NCBI GenBank assembly: GCA_023101885.1
Contig: JALPQD010000101.1
Span: 5,302,100 to 5,366,099 of the forward strand
Direction: 5' to 3'
From: Typhlomys cinereus
Taxonomy: Eukaryota > Chordata > Mammalia > Rodentia > Platacanthomyidae
Length of the DNA: 64,000 bases
The notes below the pieces were generated by a model. That model made no database searches, had not been told where the DNA came from, and was given only the letters and a program-made list of their open reading frames with translations. Numbering within the stretch: position 1 is the first letter of the stretch; each line of letters begins with the position of its first letter. Both the position numbers and the translations under genes were made by a program. Positions 13,401-25,578 of the stretch are shown one piece after another.

Positions 13401-13940
13401 CACTTGACTTAGAAAACATAGATCTGTTAAGTAGATGCAAAAACAATTACTCTGACAGAAAAATGGCTGAAGACAAAGAGTGAAAAATTACTGAAGGAAG
13501 AAATGCAAATGGCTACCATGCACAGAAAGCAGTACGAGCTGGAAGGGATGTGAGGAACACAATAATTGCAGCAATTGTAAACTACAACATAATGTTTTCT
13601 CTTGAGAGGAGAGAAACTTTAGACAAGTCAGTCTTCACAGCTTAAATTAGCAAAGAATACAGTGAATTGGTTGATACCCAAAAGCAGAAAAAAAATTCTG
13701 TAAGAGACCCTGTCTTCTACAAGGGAATGCATGTTAAATTGCTTTTGTATGGTGATACATTTCCAATTCCTTCATGCACTTCCAATGGCTTTATGTTATT
13801 AATATTTGGATGCATGCATAGGTGTGAACTTAAGAATAGAAAAACATTTGCAAAAGTATCATTTGCCTGTTTTCATATGTATGTAATAGTGGGCCAATTC
13901 CTTCATGTGTGTGTGAGTATTTAAAAGTGTATGCATCCAC
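10471..13940. other. Long repeat-poor stretch
   Basis: About 3.5 kb without a repeat I can name and without a convincing exon. A short imperfect tandem occurs at 10635-10680 (two copies of a 'tgctatcagaag' unit). A G-run cluster at 11363-11393 is listed separately. Confidence 0.45.
11363..11393 (+). other. Putative G-quadruplex motif
   Basis: Four G runs (6, 5, 3 and 9 Gs) are separated by loops of 2-3 bases, satisfying the usual G3+N1-7 pattern with very short loops. Function is unknown and there is no promoter or gene beside it. Confidence 0.7.
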
Positions 13941-13944
13941 AGTA

Positions 13945-15945
13945 AAAAAAAAAAAATGGAATCAGCCAACATGCCCATCAACAGAGGAATGGTAATGAAA
14001 ATGTGATACATATACACAATAGAATATTACTCAGCCATCAGAAAGGATGAGATTATGGAATTTGCTGGTAAATGGATGGAACTGGAAAATTTAATATTGA
14101 ATGAAGTATTTTGAACACAGAAAGTTAAGCACTTCATGTTCTCTCTTATATGTTGATGCTAGCACTGATATTCTTGTCAATGTATTTGGATTGGAACTGT
14201 AAGAGCCAGAAAATTTGAAAGAGAACAATCAATGGGAGGAAAGGAAGGGATGGTTAGGGTGAAACATTTTAAAGGGAGATTTATGATACCATGATAAGTA
14301 GGGTGAGGGAGGGAATAATTGGGAAAAATATATAGCAGGGAATGAGGGGATGGGAGATAGGAGGGTCAGAGGGACTTATAGAAAAATCCTAAGATTATAA
14401 GAAGTAACCCCAAAGGAACTAGTATGTTAGTTCCTTTAAACTACTACTCTTAAAAAAACTCTTAAAAAAGGGAAGAAGGGTAGTCCCTATGCAGAGGAGC
14501 ATAAAGTGAGGAAAACAGAAAAAAAAAAAAGACTCTGAGCTGATCCACTTGGAACCCAATTATGCTAGAGGTAACAAAAATGTGACACTTTCTAATAAAT
14601 TGTGGTCATGGAGGTCTCGAAGTCCTCTAAACATCATAGACTTTTGCCATTGCTCTTGGTTGTTTTCCAAAAAAACTGTCAGTAATACCCTATTGCTGAA
14701 GATGCAACACTTATGGATCATAGAACATGGGCAAAATACATCAACTAGAACTGGTCAGAGAGCTTCCTCCTTTCTAGATAGCTTACACATTACCAAGGAA
14801 TACTGCAGAAGCTCATGGGGGAAAGAAATAATCATGGCCTCAACTCATGAGATCTGCAAGTTACAATAAAAATCATCATGGCAACAGGTGACCACCAGTG
14901 TAATAGTGGCATGAGTATCAAGGAGACAACCAACAGCTATCTGATTGGACTTAAGACCTGCTTGTCAGAATGGAACACATTCTTGTTACTGTTAACTATA
15001 ACAAATACCTAAAAAAAGGGAAGGAAATAGATCAATAGGGAAAAGCAGCCAATGAACCTATAGATAGGAAGACAGTACACCAAATTGCTCTGTAAATAGC
15101 TTCTATCATACTCAAAGATTTGAAGAACACTTAGCACTCAGCCTAGAAATCTTCTTCTACAAAGAGAGGAAGAGAGTCTCAACATCCTGACGAAATGCAG
15201 CCTAGAGCAGCAGAAGATCAGTAAAGTAGACAGCACTGGCCAACTATAATGCAGAGTACCAGAGACTCAGCAGGGCTCACCCAAAATCAGACCAACCCAG
15301 TCTTCCCATTCTAAAGTTTGGAAACCTTACAGAAGAAGGCGTGGTGAGAATGTAAGAACCTAAACATGGGCAGGACAGCTGTATCTAGGAACTCACTGCA
15401 ATGACACTTGTCCTTACCAGTTCTGCATAACGACTGACATACCAACATGTCCCCATAGAATATCAAGGAACTCAAGAGTGGTAAGAATGTAAGTGGAAAC
15501 CTTGGGAACTGAAGCTGGATGAGTAAACGAAAATGTCCCTATCAGTGGGGTGGCCCCAGTAGAGGCAACCTGGTGTGCCACAGAGGTCTGAACTACCATA
15601 GGAGTAGACAAGTCAGGGGTAACCCTGGAATCCATAGAAGCAGACAGGCAAGAGGATGGGATTGATGGAGGGATAAGAGGGAGGGGAGATGAAGAGAAGC
15701 AGGAATAAGTACTCAATATACTTGTAAGTAAGAAAATTTAAAAAAGAGTAGACAGGCCAGAAGGAGCCATGGGGTCCAAGAAGGAAGATGGGCAGGAGGG
15801 TGGGAGGGAGTGGGATGGATTGAGAAGGGAGGGGAAGGTAGATGGGTGGGAGAGGGGATGGAGGGAAGTGGGGATGAGTACTCAATATGCTTATAAAACT
15901 AGAAAAATAAAATAACTTAAATTTAAAAAGCATATGCATCAGCGG
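13945..15945 (+). mobile_element. Decayed L1: ORF2 C-terminus and Lx-like 3' UTR
   Basis: 13955-14140 reads as a degraded L1 ORF2 end ('atacacaatagaatattactcagccatcagaaaggatga' region, encoding the YSAIK-like block and a WMELEN-like block). 14530-15010 matches the rodent Lx 3' UTR ('gaacccaattatgctagagg', 'aactggtcagagagcttcctcctttctag', 'tctgattggacttaagacctgct'). The UTR continues to a G/A-rich end and an A-rich tail near 15945. The terminal part is present twice (15600-15745 and 15747-15930). Confidence 0.7.
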
Positions 15946-15954
15946 AGATTCATG

Positions 15955-16263
15955 CATGCTTTTACAAGTGTTCATATGTGTGTGGGTGTACATGCGGGAT
16001 AAGTGAATATGTATACTTGGATACTGGAGACTGACAATCGAGAATTGTCCTTGATTGCTCTTCCAGCTCATTATTTTGAGTCTGGATCTCTAATCAAACT
16101 CATAGAAACAACTAGTCTGACAAACCAGCTCTAGGAATTCCCAAGTTCTACTTTCCAGGCCACATTGACAAATTGGCTTTTCTAGATGGGATATGGAGAT
16201 CTGAACTCTATTCCTTTTGCTTGAGTGACAAGTGCTTTAACCAATGAGCCATCTCCCCAGCCC
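15955..16263 (-). repeat. Composite tRNA-headed SINE
   Basis: The head on the minus strand ends at 16263 ('aaccaatgagccatctccccagccc' on plus, the reverse of a gggctggggagatggctca head). The body 'gattgctcttccagctcattattttgag...' is the long-body type also seen at 21040-21420, 24241-24600 and 45230-45560. Confidence 0.65.
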
Positions 16264-17990
16264 TATTGCTGATCTACTTTAATAACACCCTTCATCCTTG
16301 ACTGTGTCAGGCTTTTAGATTTCAGGAAGAATATTTTCCAAGTAACACCTTAAAAATTACCAAGAACTCCTAGTGAAATAAAATGGTAGAGAGAGCAGAA
16401 ATCTTACTTCTTATCAGCTGAGCAATCTTTAGAAAACTGTCCTCTCTGAACCTCCATTTCTTTTTCATGAATAAAATGGGATAATTCTGCCAAATCTCAT
16501 AATTTTTAATTCTATTTGAACTCAGAGTCACCTACCACATGTGTAACGAATCTTCTCAAAGTGTGTGAAAATATGTAGGAACCTAAATCTTCATTTTCCA
16601 AAGGTATGCAGAACTTCAAGTTTCCATCATTATTATTTCTGAGGGAAGAAGCTGCTTCCAACAAAGGAGAACTTTAAAGCAACCAAGAACATCTTCTACA
16701 GTGAGACTGAGAATTCCATGGGAAGTGGGAGACGGGAGCCTGTGGGTGGTAGAATGGGAGGAGTGAATCACTTCCCCTGATCTCCACTTTTCAAAACGTG
16801 CATATGTTGGGTGGATCATCCTGCGGGAAGCTGACATCTGACAAGTTCAACCGCAGTGGAATGCTGCTAACCAAGCCTCCTGAGCCTGGGGAGCCAACAC
16901 CCCCCAACTCCCCCGCCCCACACAGACACATGCCACCTTGGCCCAGACTAGCCAAGCTCTGCAACTAATCTTCCCCCAGTTCCTTAATGAAGTTTGACAC
17001 TTGGCGGAGGCAACGAGCGAGGCACATGTCCGTAATGAGCTCTGTTCCGAGAGGCTTCAGGGAACGGACACAGCCTCCTCCTGCCTCTGGCTTCCTCTCA
17101 TCATCTTGGTCTTTCCCCGGGGCCAGGAAAAGCTGCAGCTGACTATGTGCCGAAATGCCACATGGCTGGAGATGCCGGGTGTCATGGCCAAGTTTGGGGA
17201 AAACGGTAGCTACTGACTGAGTTCCAGGAATCTTTGTAGACTGACCTTACCGGGCATGCTCTGTAGAGGTTTAGCGAGACCCTGCTGGGCTCCCAGAAAC
17301 ATACAGTGTCCACCTTTCTCTGCCATGCCTCGTAGTGTATGATTTAGTCAACCAGAGGGCATTCCCTCACCCCAAAACATCATAGCCAATGCCCATTGGA
17401 GTAGTGCTTGCTCTAAACTTGGAGGACATAATAGGTTGTGAATCCATTCATTCGACAGATGAAAATGGAATTCTGTTATTGTCAGATCCACAGATGTCTG
17501 CCTTTAGGAGCCACAGCACCAATTGGACTGTTCCTTGGGGAACATGTCACTGTGTTAACACAATCGCGAAACAGTGGCCTTGGCATTTGAAGGGTACATA
17601 GGGTGATGTGGCAGAATAAAGGGGTTTGGACATCGGTCAGGATAATTTTGAGAGAGTCAAGAACTTCGTCAGGTGGAGCCTTTTGATGGCATCTGAGTTA
17701 GACTAGATGAGCAGGACATAGGCATGGAGAAAGGCAAAGAAAGAACATTCTAGAAAGATAATGTGCATGCACAGTGGAAATAAACCAAGTTTGTGGATAA
17801 TATGGCCAAGTGTTCATGAATCCTGAAACCGACAGAAGCAGTTCTTCTTCGGCACCTTCACAGTTATTACAGTCCTTAGCCTGCATCCTGGGACTGGGAT
17901 TTCACAGACCCTGATGGTGGGTTCCGTTGGAGAATGGCTTTTTACAGACCCCCTGCCACAATATCCCTGGCATCTCGTCATGTCATTAGA
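16264..17990. other. Mostly unique sequence
   Basis: Contains a possible MIR piece at 16420-16505 ('ctgtcctctctgaacctccatttc...aaaatgggataat'). The remainder is unrecognised. 16850-17220 is relatively GC-rich but has no defensible exon. Confidence 0.4.
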
Positions 17991-17994
17991 GCAT

Positions 17995-18120
17995 GTCTCA
18001 TCCCTACTTTCCTTCTGATCTAAAGTCCTGGAAGGCAGAGAGACAAGATTTGAGTCTTTCAGTGGCGCTACCCAGAGTAAGCACCTTATATGCATTAGGA
18101 AAATGTATGCGTGTAAGTGG
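17995..18120 (+). repeat. L2-like 3' end relic
   Basis: 'gatctaaagtcctggaaggcagagagacaagatttgag...acccagagtaagcacctt' follows the L2 3' end order ('gactgtaagctccttgagggcagggacc...gtgcctggcac'). It is short and decayed. Confidence 0.45.
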
Positions 18121-20610
18121 CAGCAGGTCTGGGGCACCGTGGGAGAACGGTTGCTTACAAGGTGGTCCAAGGATGGAGCAGCTGAAAGTGCAATAGGAAG
18201 CATTAATCCCACAGGAATCTCCCACCACATGGATCCCGGCCACTGGTGCTCACACCTCCTTCCCCCAATACTTCTCCAGACATGGGTTTAAAGAGCTAAA
18301 GATAGTTTTTGATTTTTTTTCCTTCTTCTCTGGGATAAGAGGAAGGCTTACATACTGTTAATAGAATCCAATTCCATCTAGTTAGAACACAAGGAGCAAG
18401 GAAATAACTACCAAGACAGAAGAAAAGGCAGGAGAGAAGGGGGAAAGAAAATACAAGAGAATGTAAAAGACAAGAATCAGAATTCCAGTCCTTGCATAGT
18501 ACTCTACCTTTTCACATGGCACTTTGGCTTCCTGAAAGAACTCTCAAGAACAAGTCAAAAGCACAGGTTGTGACTAGGTTCAGGTTTCACACGGCAGTTA
18601 TCTTATGTATTTGAAATGCCAATTGGTTATTAAAAACACATTTCCTTAGCTTTGACTACCATCTAATAGACAGGTAACTATTACAATGTTGTTAAACCTC
18701 AGCAAATACTGCTGATTAGAAACACATTTCCTTTGACTGGACTATATGATTGCATGTGTATCTATTACAGAAATCTTGAAACTCTATCAATTTGTGCCAA
18801 AAGACATCTTTTCCCTTTTGAATTCATACAGTTCGAGATATAGTCGAATGTAGTGGGGGCATTGGGGAGGAGTGGGAGTGGGAGGGGGCACTAGTCAGTC
18901 TCTAGTAAGTATCTCAGTAATAAATGCTGACTGCTACAGTGAAAGTTTGGCAGTTTGTTTAAGCACCCAGAGTAACAACTGGAAACAAGAGGTCTCTGCA
19001 CATTCAAAGCAGATTTATTCAAAGCACGTTGGCCACGTTGTGTATAGACCAAGCTACTACTGCCTGCAAATGTTCTGGGCAAAAAAAAAAAAATGTAGCA
19101 CCAAAACCTTTCATGGGAGTGAATGAATCAGCTCTGTGTGAGTTGTGCATTTTTCTACCCAGGAGATTAATGGTAGCATACTCATCTTCTTAGGGGGACA
19201 AGTGTCCTGGGGCTCTGGATCTTAACTCAGGCTGGAGTTGTGTAGCTGGAAAAGAAGAAAAAAATCCCAGACTTTAAGAGAGAGAAGAAAAGATCTAAGT
19301 CATCCCTTAGTCCAACATTTTCATGTGTCAGTTGGGGAAACTGAGGCAGGTGGTTAGCTGAAAGCTGGATTCATTTATGCTTGGGAGTCTGTCAAGAGAT
19401 ACACAAAAAATAAACACAGTTTTGCACTCAAATTTTTTCCACTAAAGGAAAAGGATACTTTTTAGTTCTTCTGGAACCGGTGGAGCATAAAAGATGTTGG
19501 GTTTGTTATAATTACCTTTATTTCCTATTTGGTTTTAGTTTAGAAGAATAAGAAAGACTGTGATTCACATGGTAATGGTAAAAGTCAGGCTGACATCCAG
19601 CCTGCCAGAGGGTGAAATGTTTGAATACTTCCCTGAAGGATGGTGAGAAACGTTCCTGGGGGGCCCCAGGGAGCCCCAGGAATCAGCAGCCATTTCCTTT
19701 CTGGCCTACCCACAGTCCTGCCTCTAACAGGGTAAGAATGGAGGCTTCTTTAAAACAGTGCGAGTTCTGACATCCTGAAACTTGAGTCTTTGAGCCTGAG
19801 TCTATTTACTCTCTTTTCCAAACAGGACAGCATGCTTTGCTAAAGACTGATAAAGTTTTCAGTGATATGTGGGAGGGTCTCTAACAAGTTGCAGATACCC
19901 AGAAAGTAGATGAGTGGAAACACTGAGAACCACATTTCCACACCAATCTGTGTCTGTGGTGAAACTTCTTCAAAGTTTTCAATCGTCAGTGACTCCAGTT
20001 TCCCCCAACTGTCTTGCAGAGAGTAATGTGACATTACAAAATACATATATGTTTACGCTTCTTCCTAGTGTCTTAGCATAAATTCTTAAACTCCTTGGAA
20101 TGTTCTAGTAATGTCTTTTGAATAATCTGATGGGTTGGCCAAGAGCTAACAGAGTCTAACTCACTTTAGGATAGGGGCTGATCACAGAGAGCCAAGTCAA
20201 GATTAGATAGGGCTGGGATGTTTCATTTTGATTTCCCAAACCTCAGGAAAAGAGAGGAACTAGAGCTCAGGCTGATTACATGGCCAACAATGCAAGCAGC
20301 CATGTCTATGTGACAGACTCCCTGAAACCCCTAAAGGACCAGAGTTCAAGAGTGAAATTATGCATGGTTGAGTGCATGGAGAATTTTAGAAGGTGGGGTC
20401 CTTTAGAGATCAGGGCCATCATGTCTGGCCCTAAGCGTCTTTCAACCTGCATCTTTCATAATCAGCTAGCGAACATCAGTGTTCTGAATTCTGGGAACTG
20501 CTCTAGAAAATAAGTGAAATTCCAAGGAAAGGTTTGTGGGAACTTGCATTTGTAAACTGCTGGACAGAAGCACAAATAGGAACCTCGGTTTGTGATTGGC
20601 CACGGAAGGT
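18121..20610. other. Long repeat-poor stretch
   Basis: No gene recognised. A MIR-like scrap sits at 19305-19370 ('gtgtcagttggggaaactgaggcaggtggttagc'). 19650-19690 has local self-complementarity in GGGGCCCC-type words. Otherwise nothing. Confidence 0.4.
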
Positions 20611-20617
20611 AGGGGCG

Positions 20618-20745
20618 GGGCAAACCGCACCTAGTAACCTACACCTGCAATCCCCATTGTTAGGAGGCTGAGGGTGGAGGATGTGAGTTCAAGGGCAGCC
20701 TGGGTGATAGGCTAGAGCAGACCCCATCTTAAAACAAAAGAAGTG
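20618..20745 (+). repeat. B1-like (7SL-derived) SINE
   Basis: 'acctacacctgcaatccccattgttaggaggctgagggtggaggatgtgagttcaagggcagcctgggtgataggctagagcagacccc' keeps the B1/Alu-type left monomer order, with an A-rich end. It is clearly diverged from modern mouse B1. Confidence 0.75.
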
Positions 20746-20939
20746 GGGGCAGTTTTGTGAGACTTGAGACTTTAACAAGTGAGATTCAATTTTATAGCTA
20801 CAGGACACCCAGCCCATACCCCAAAGAGCCACTACGGAATCTGTTGCTGATAGAGAAGACACATCCTCAGATCTGATTTCAAGTGGGCTTTGAGAGGAAA
20901 GCAGGAAACATTAAGTTTGTTATTTTCTCGTCCGTGTCC

Positions 20940-21036
20940 ATCAACTAGGCATTCTTATTTTGCAAATGGGTTAACAGAGAGGTAAAATCATTGTTTCTAA
21001 ACAAATAGCAAGAGAAAGTAAGACCACCTTTGAATC
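20940..21036 (-). repeat. MIR-like fragment
   Basis: 'tattttgcaaatgggttaacagagaggtaaaatcattgtt...tttgaatcagag' resembles the MIR antisense core ('ttttacagatgaggaaactgaggcacagagaggttaag'). Confidence 0.45.
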
Positions 21037-21039
21037 AGA

Positions 21040-21420
21040 GATGGATAGATGACCCAGAGGTGAAAGCATTTGCCACACAAGCAAAGCCAGAGATCAGGTC
21101 CTGAGATCCCATCTAAAATATCAGCAACCACATGGCTTACCTGTGATTCCAGTCCTAGAAGACAGAGCCTGGGAACCCCCAGAGCAAACTGGTTAGCTTA
21201 GCCAGACTGGCCCTATTGGTAAGCTCTGGATACGACTACAGACCTGCTCAAAGAATAAGATGGAAGACCAATTGAGGGTAATTCCTGATATCACCCCTGG
21301 GCCTCCTTAGTCACACATATGCATACTCAACCTGCACACACTCTTGCATCCTTCTCTATGCAAACATGCACATACACACTCACATCTGCACCATGAAAAT
21401 AGAAATGCAGGAAAAAAATT
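21040..21420 (+). repeat. Composite tRNA-headed SINE
   Basis: Degraded head ('gatggatagatgacccagaggtgaaagcatttgcc'), then 'tacctgtgattccagtcctagaagacagagcctggg', an 'agccagactggccctattggtaagctctgg' body block, 'ccaattgagggtaattcctgatatcacccctgggcctcc' and a CA-rich tail. It combines the DIP-like right end with a longer middle. Confidence 0.65.
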
Positions 21421-21640
21421 GAGTCAGTGTTAGATAGCTCTCAGAACTTGAGTGTTTACCTCAGAGTGAGAGTGGATTTTGTATAGTATTATGGTCTTTA
21501 TAACCAGGAATTGAAAATTTGGTTAAGTTTTTAGACAGTATATAACCCTTTTATATTTGTCTTTGTGTGTTATAAGATACTCTGTAATGTTACATTTCTA
21601 TTTAGAGTTTAGGAATTTTTTTTCCTATTCAACATTTTGT

Positions 21641-21829
21641 AAAGCGTCTTTCTATTTTAAATCTTTTGAAACAGTAGTTTTGATATTTTTTTCAAAAAAG
21701 AAAGTGGACATGGGGAAGGATAAAGATTATTGATTTTAGATTTGTATGTGTTGTTATCTTTTGGATTCTAATGAGGCAGAGCAGCTGGGACTGTGTGTAG
21801 AGAGGGTTGGATCAAATTATTATTGTGGC
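21641..21829 (+). repeat. Left arm of inverted duplication
   Basis: These 189 bp are repeated in reverse complement at 22715-22905 with about six substitutions and one 2-bp length difference (about 96% identity by eye). The sequence is not a repeat I recognise. Landmarks are 'agaaagtggacatggggaagg' and 'gagcagctgggactgtgtgt'. Confidence 0.9.
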
Positions 21830-22714
21830 TTCATTTCACATTGAGATGCTGAGACAAGAGCCCTTGTTAAGGGAGTTTTAGTTTTGCTGATATGAGTGTT
21901 TTTCATTGTGATAGAGTCGACTCGTAGAAGGAGTAAATGAGTTGTTTTCCTGCTGGCGATTATCAGATGAGTTGGTGAATCATTTAGGTCAATGACCAAA
22001 CTAATGAACTGAAGTTACAGATGCACTAAGACAAAATGACTCCACCGTAGAGCAGGTAGATCAGAGAGATAGTAAACAAATGAGTCTGGGAGAAGAGAAG
22101 GAGGGGAGGAGTGTCTGCTGGAGGTTGTGGTGTCTCTTCTTGGACTCCAAAGGGTTCTAGAATTAGAGTCATAACACTTTATTAACATATGTGGGACCCT
22201 TAAACTTTGTACTTGAAAATCCACATTTCTGAGACTAGCTGTTAATCAGAGGATGAACGCTATTCAAGAAGAAAGAGAACTCAGGCTAAGAGGAGAGTAT
22301 TGGGCGACTGTGCTGCACTGAATTGAGAGACACATCACATGCTATTTCTAATGTCACATGGATGAATCTTGAAGTCTATTGGGACAGTTAAGTTCGGAGA
22401 GTGGGTGAAAACTTACTCCTATGGATTCATGCTCCTATGAAAATGATTCTCAGGAGCCTGTTCTTGCCCCTTCTCTCTTCTGTCCGTCAGGATATAACCT
22501 GTGTCTTCTCTTGCCTTTCCGCCTTCCACTAGGTGGGAATCAGTGAGAAGAGTCTGTCTAGCATCCAGAGCTTCTCAGCCTCCAGGACTCTGAGAGATTA
22601 AATTCCTATTCTTTGTAAATTACCCAGCTGGAGATATTTTGCTATAAGAATCATACATCTCTTGGCATTGATGAATGAATGATTGCCCTAGAACTCTCCC
22701 CACTCAACTTGAAC
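21830..22714. other. Spacer between the inverted arms
   Basis: 885 bp with no recognisable gene, transposase or repeat. Its edges do not continue the inverted homology. Confidence 0.6.
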
Positions 22715-22905
22715 GCCACAATAATAATTTGATCCAACCTTCTCTACACACAGTCCCAGCTGCTCTGCCTTATTAGAATCCAAAAGATAACAACACATAC
22801 AAATCTAAAATCAATAATTTTTATCCTTCCCCATGTCCACTTTCTTTTTTGAAAAAAAGAAATCAAAACTACTGTTTCAAAAGATTTAAAATAGGAAGAC
22901 ACTTT
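22715..22905 (-). repeat. Right arm of inverted duplication
   Basis: Reverse complement of 21641-21829. The homology stops abruptly at both ends ('ccgcc'-free, non-repetitive flanks), so either a local inverted duplication or two opposite copies of an unrecognised element would explain it. Confidence 0.9.
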
Positions 22906-24190
22906 AGCGTTCAAAGAATAGCACAGGTGCAGGTGGAGAACATCAGGAGTGGCAGAAGCACTGCCATTCAGTGGCAGGGATGATTTCAAAATGGCTGCAG
23001 ATTCCTAGTTTCCATCATACTGGTGCATTGGGCTTGGAAAACTTGAGAAATTCCTCTGACTCTTGGTTAAGTGTTGCAAGAATGACCCCAGACATATATA
23101 TGGGAGACTCTACTAAATGCCAGGGTGCTTGATCATCCTGGCTCTTAGAAGCAATTCAAGGATCTAGTCAGGTCAATCTGTCCTCTGATACACACACACA
23201 GACACACACACAAACACTCAGTACACAACATCCAGGTGTCGCATGGAACTCGACACTCCCTTCTCCTCACCCCCTAGCCCCACACTTTGCATTGCTAGAA
23301 TGTTGATGCATACTTGTCAAATATTAATTTTGATTCTAATCTTAAATTATTCAAAATAACATTTCCACAAATATTCAAAGGAAATTTTTCTTCTCAGTAT
23401 AGGTATTTTATAGCTGACTCAAAGGACATGACGGTTTAAGGATTTGAAACTCATTCAGAACATCTTCTGGACAGAGTTGGCCAGCTACATGCAAGAACAC
23501 TTTCGTGACTCCATCAGCAGCTACATTTACTACTGTTCTGGAACTCATTCATAACTGTAGTTATGTAGTCCTTACTGACCTTTTATTTTATTTTGGACTA
23601 CCATTGACAGATTGCTTGTGTGTAAGTAATTTACATTGGATTCTTTATTTTCTTACTGTTCATCTAAACACCCCACTCTGGCTACTTGCACGTGTTCATC
23701 ACCATTTATTATTTTATCTTATTTTAGCATGCATTTACTTAAGTTTAAGAGAAATAAAACTCTTGCATGAGTCCAACTGATGATTATCATCTACATTTGC
23801 TTTTTTGCAAGTACTAAAACACTATAGGTACATTTTAAATTCTCTGCATTCTTTGTCTTTTTTCATATTCTCTGCAACTCCTAATACAAGTTTAGTGTAC
23901 ATAAATTCAACTTAGTTTTACCTTTATATATTTTCATATATGTAGTTACGAACCCCTTAAAACACAGAATAAATAGAATATTTATATTTATACATAGAGT
24001 ACATATAATTATATAATATAAAGATAGAATAAAAATATAGATCTGTTTTAATACATACATAATACATAGAATTCTGTATCCTTTACTGTGAAATATCTTA
24101 TGTTCTGTTAGGTTTTTAATCTCTGTCCATGTTGCTATATCTATAGATGCAATTCTTATTAAGCTCTTATATCAAAGTTTATTATACTTA
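22906..24190. other. Unique, AT-rich sequence
   Basis: A short CA-rich run at 23190-23216. 23300-24180 is AT-rich and unrecognised. The open frame at 23505-23780 (91 residues, hydrophobic) has no start context or homology I can support. Confidence 0.4.
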
Positions 24191-24240
24191 AATACCAGTT
24201 CCTTTGGGACTTTGTCAGTTGGCTTTTTGTGTACTTACTT

Positions 24241-24600
24241 ATTACTATGCTCATGTGTATGTGGTGTGTGTATGTGTGAATGCTTGTATGTATGTTCATG
24301 TGTGGACATACTATGTACACACACAGGTGTCTGTGTATATGGAAAGAAGGGGTCGACATCTGGTGCCTTGTTCTCCAACTTGTATACTGAGGCAGAAAGA
24401 ATCTTGCTTGAGTCCAGAGCATGTCAGTTCACCTAGTCTGGCTAGCCAGCTTGCCCCAAGGACTGCTGCCTTTGCCTCTTTAACTCTGGACCTGCAGGCA
24501 GGCCACCATACTATTTGGCATTTGCATGGTGTGTACCAAATTCTGGTCTTCATGCTTGCACAGTAAGAGTTTACCCACTTTCTCCCCAGCTCTTGGCTAT
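24241..24600 (-). repeat. Composite tRNA-headed SINE
   Basis: Begins with a TG-rich tail (24250-24300), then 'ggggtcgacatctggtgccttgtt', 'cacctagtctggctagccagcttgcccc', 'ttggcatttgcatggtgtgtacc', and ends in a head remnant 'cttgcacagtaagagtttacccactttctccccagctc'. Its relatives are at 15955, 21040 and 45230. Confidence 0.65.
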
Positions 24601-24949
24601 CTCCTTTTCTTATGCCCTTAAGCAATAGTTCTGTGGTGAACAACCTTATTTGAGATGCCTTGTTCACACATGGAAATGTTTCTCTAGAACAGACATAACT
24701 AAAGGACTCACGCCCAAGTGTGGAGATGTGGTCAATTTCAATCTTGTCAGCTCTGAGTAACAGCTCTCCCCCCAGAATCTGTGGGAATGCTCAGTTTTCT
24801 CAAGTTCTCACTCATCATATCTTATTTCAATCTCATTTAGACAGACAACTCATTCTGAATTCTAGCTTGCTGCTTAATTACACATTGAAAGGCTATCTCA
24901 TTCCTTCATTATCCATTCAGCTGTTTTTCCTATGAATTATCTAGCTTTC
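24601..24949. other. Unrecognised AT-rich sequence
   Basis: Lies between a SINE and an L1 piece. It may itself be L1-derived but I cannot align it. Confidence 0.3.
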
Positions 24950-25135
24950 TCTGTTTGTTTTTCTTTTAGGTGTTCTTTTTTTTTTTGTATTGTCAGTTTG
25001 CTTTGTAGATGTTCTCAAATCCTTGGATACTGATCTCCTGTCAGTTTCAAGAGGAAAATATTCTTCCAGTTGTGCAATGGACATCTTTTCTATCATAACT
25101 GTCAGTTTTACTGTCTGTAAATTTGAGTATATAGA
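24950..25135 (-). mobile_element. L1 ORF2 fragment (antisense)
   Basis: 'gctttgtagatgttctcaaatccttggatactgatctcctgtcag...attcttccagttgtgcaatgg' resembles the antisense of the L1 ORF2 block that encodes the conserved '...QNPEWEK...' area. Old and short. Confidence 0.45.
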
Positions 25136-25244
25136 CAGATTGATGTAGCTAGCATTTACATTTGTAGTGTAATTTTTCTGTTTCCAGCATCTAGAAATCA
25201 CAGAGAAATTTCCTGTCAAATTTGAAACTAGCATCTTTACATTT

Positions 25245-25535
25245 GTGTGTGTGTGCGCGTGTGTGTGTGCGTGTGTGTGTGTGCGTGTGTGTGTGTGTTG
25301 TTTGAGTGTGTGTACCAGAAGACACTAGAGTGCACATGCACCTGTGGAGGCCTAAGGGTAACATTACGAATCATCCTGGATCGCTCTACCTCTTTATTGT
25401 TTTGTTCTGGAGATTCCCAGACTCAATTGCAGTTCTTGCCATATCTGCCAAACTTTTTACATGGGATCTGAGGATACAAACGCAGGTCCTTTTGCCTGCT
25501 AGGCAAAGACTGTAACTCCCGAGGAGTCTCCACAG
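25245..25535 (-). repeat. DIP-like B2-superfamily SINE
   Basis: (TG)n at 25245-25300 is the reverse of the CA tail. Then come 'cacctgtggaggcctaagggtaacat', 'ttattgttttgttctgg', 'tttttacatgggatctgagg' and a head remnant 'ccttttgcctgctaggcaaagactg'. The internal pol III B-box region is partly preserved ('caggtccttttgcc'). Confidence 0.8.
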
Positions 25536-25578
25536 TTCTCAGTTTTCTTTTTAAAGTTTTATTAAAAATAAAAATTTT

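Noticed and set aside
17814..18230. 138-codon minus-strand frame with a hydrophobic start resembling a signal peptide
   Set aside because: It overlaps an L2-like relic and open frames on the other strand. No family recognised.
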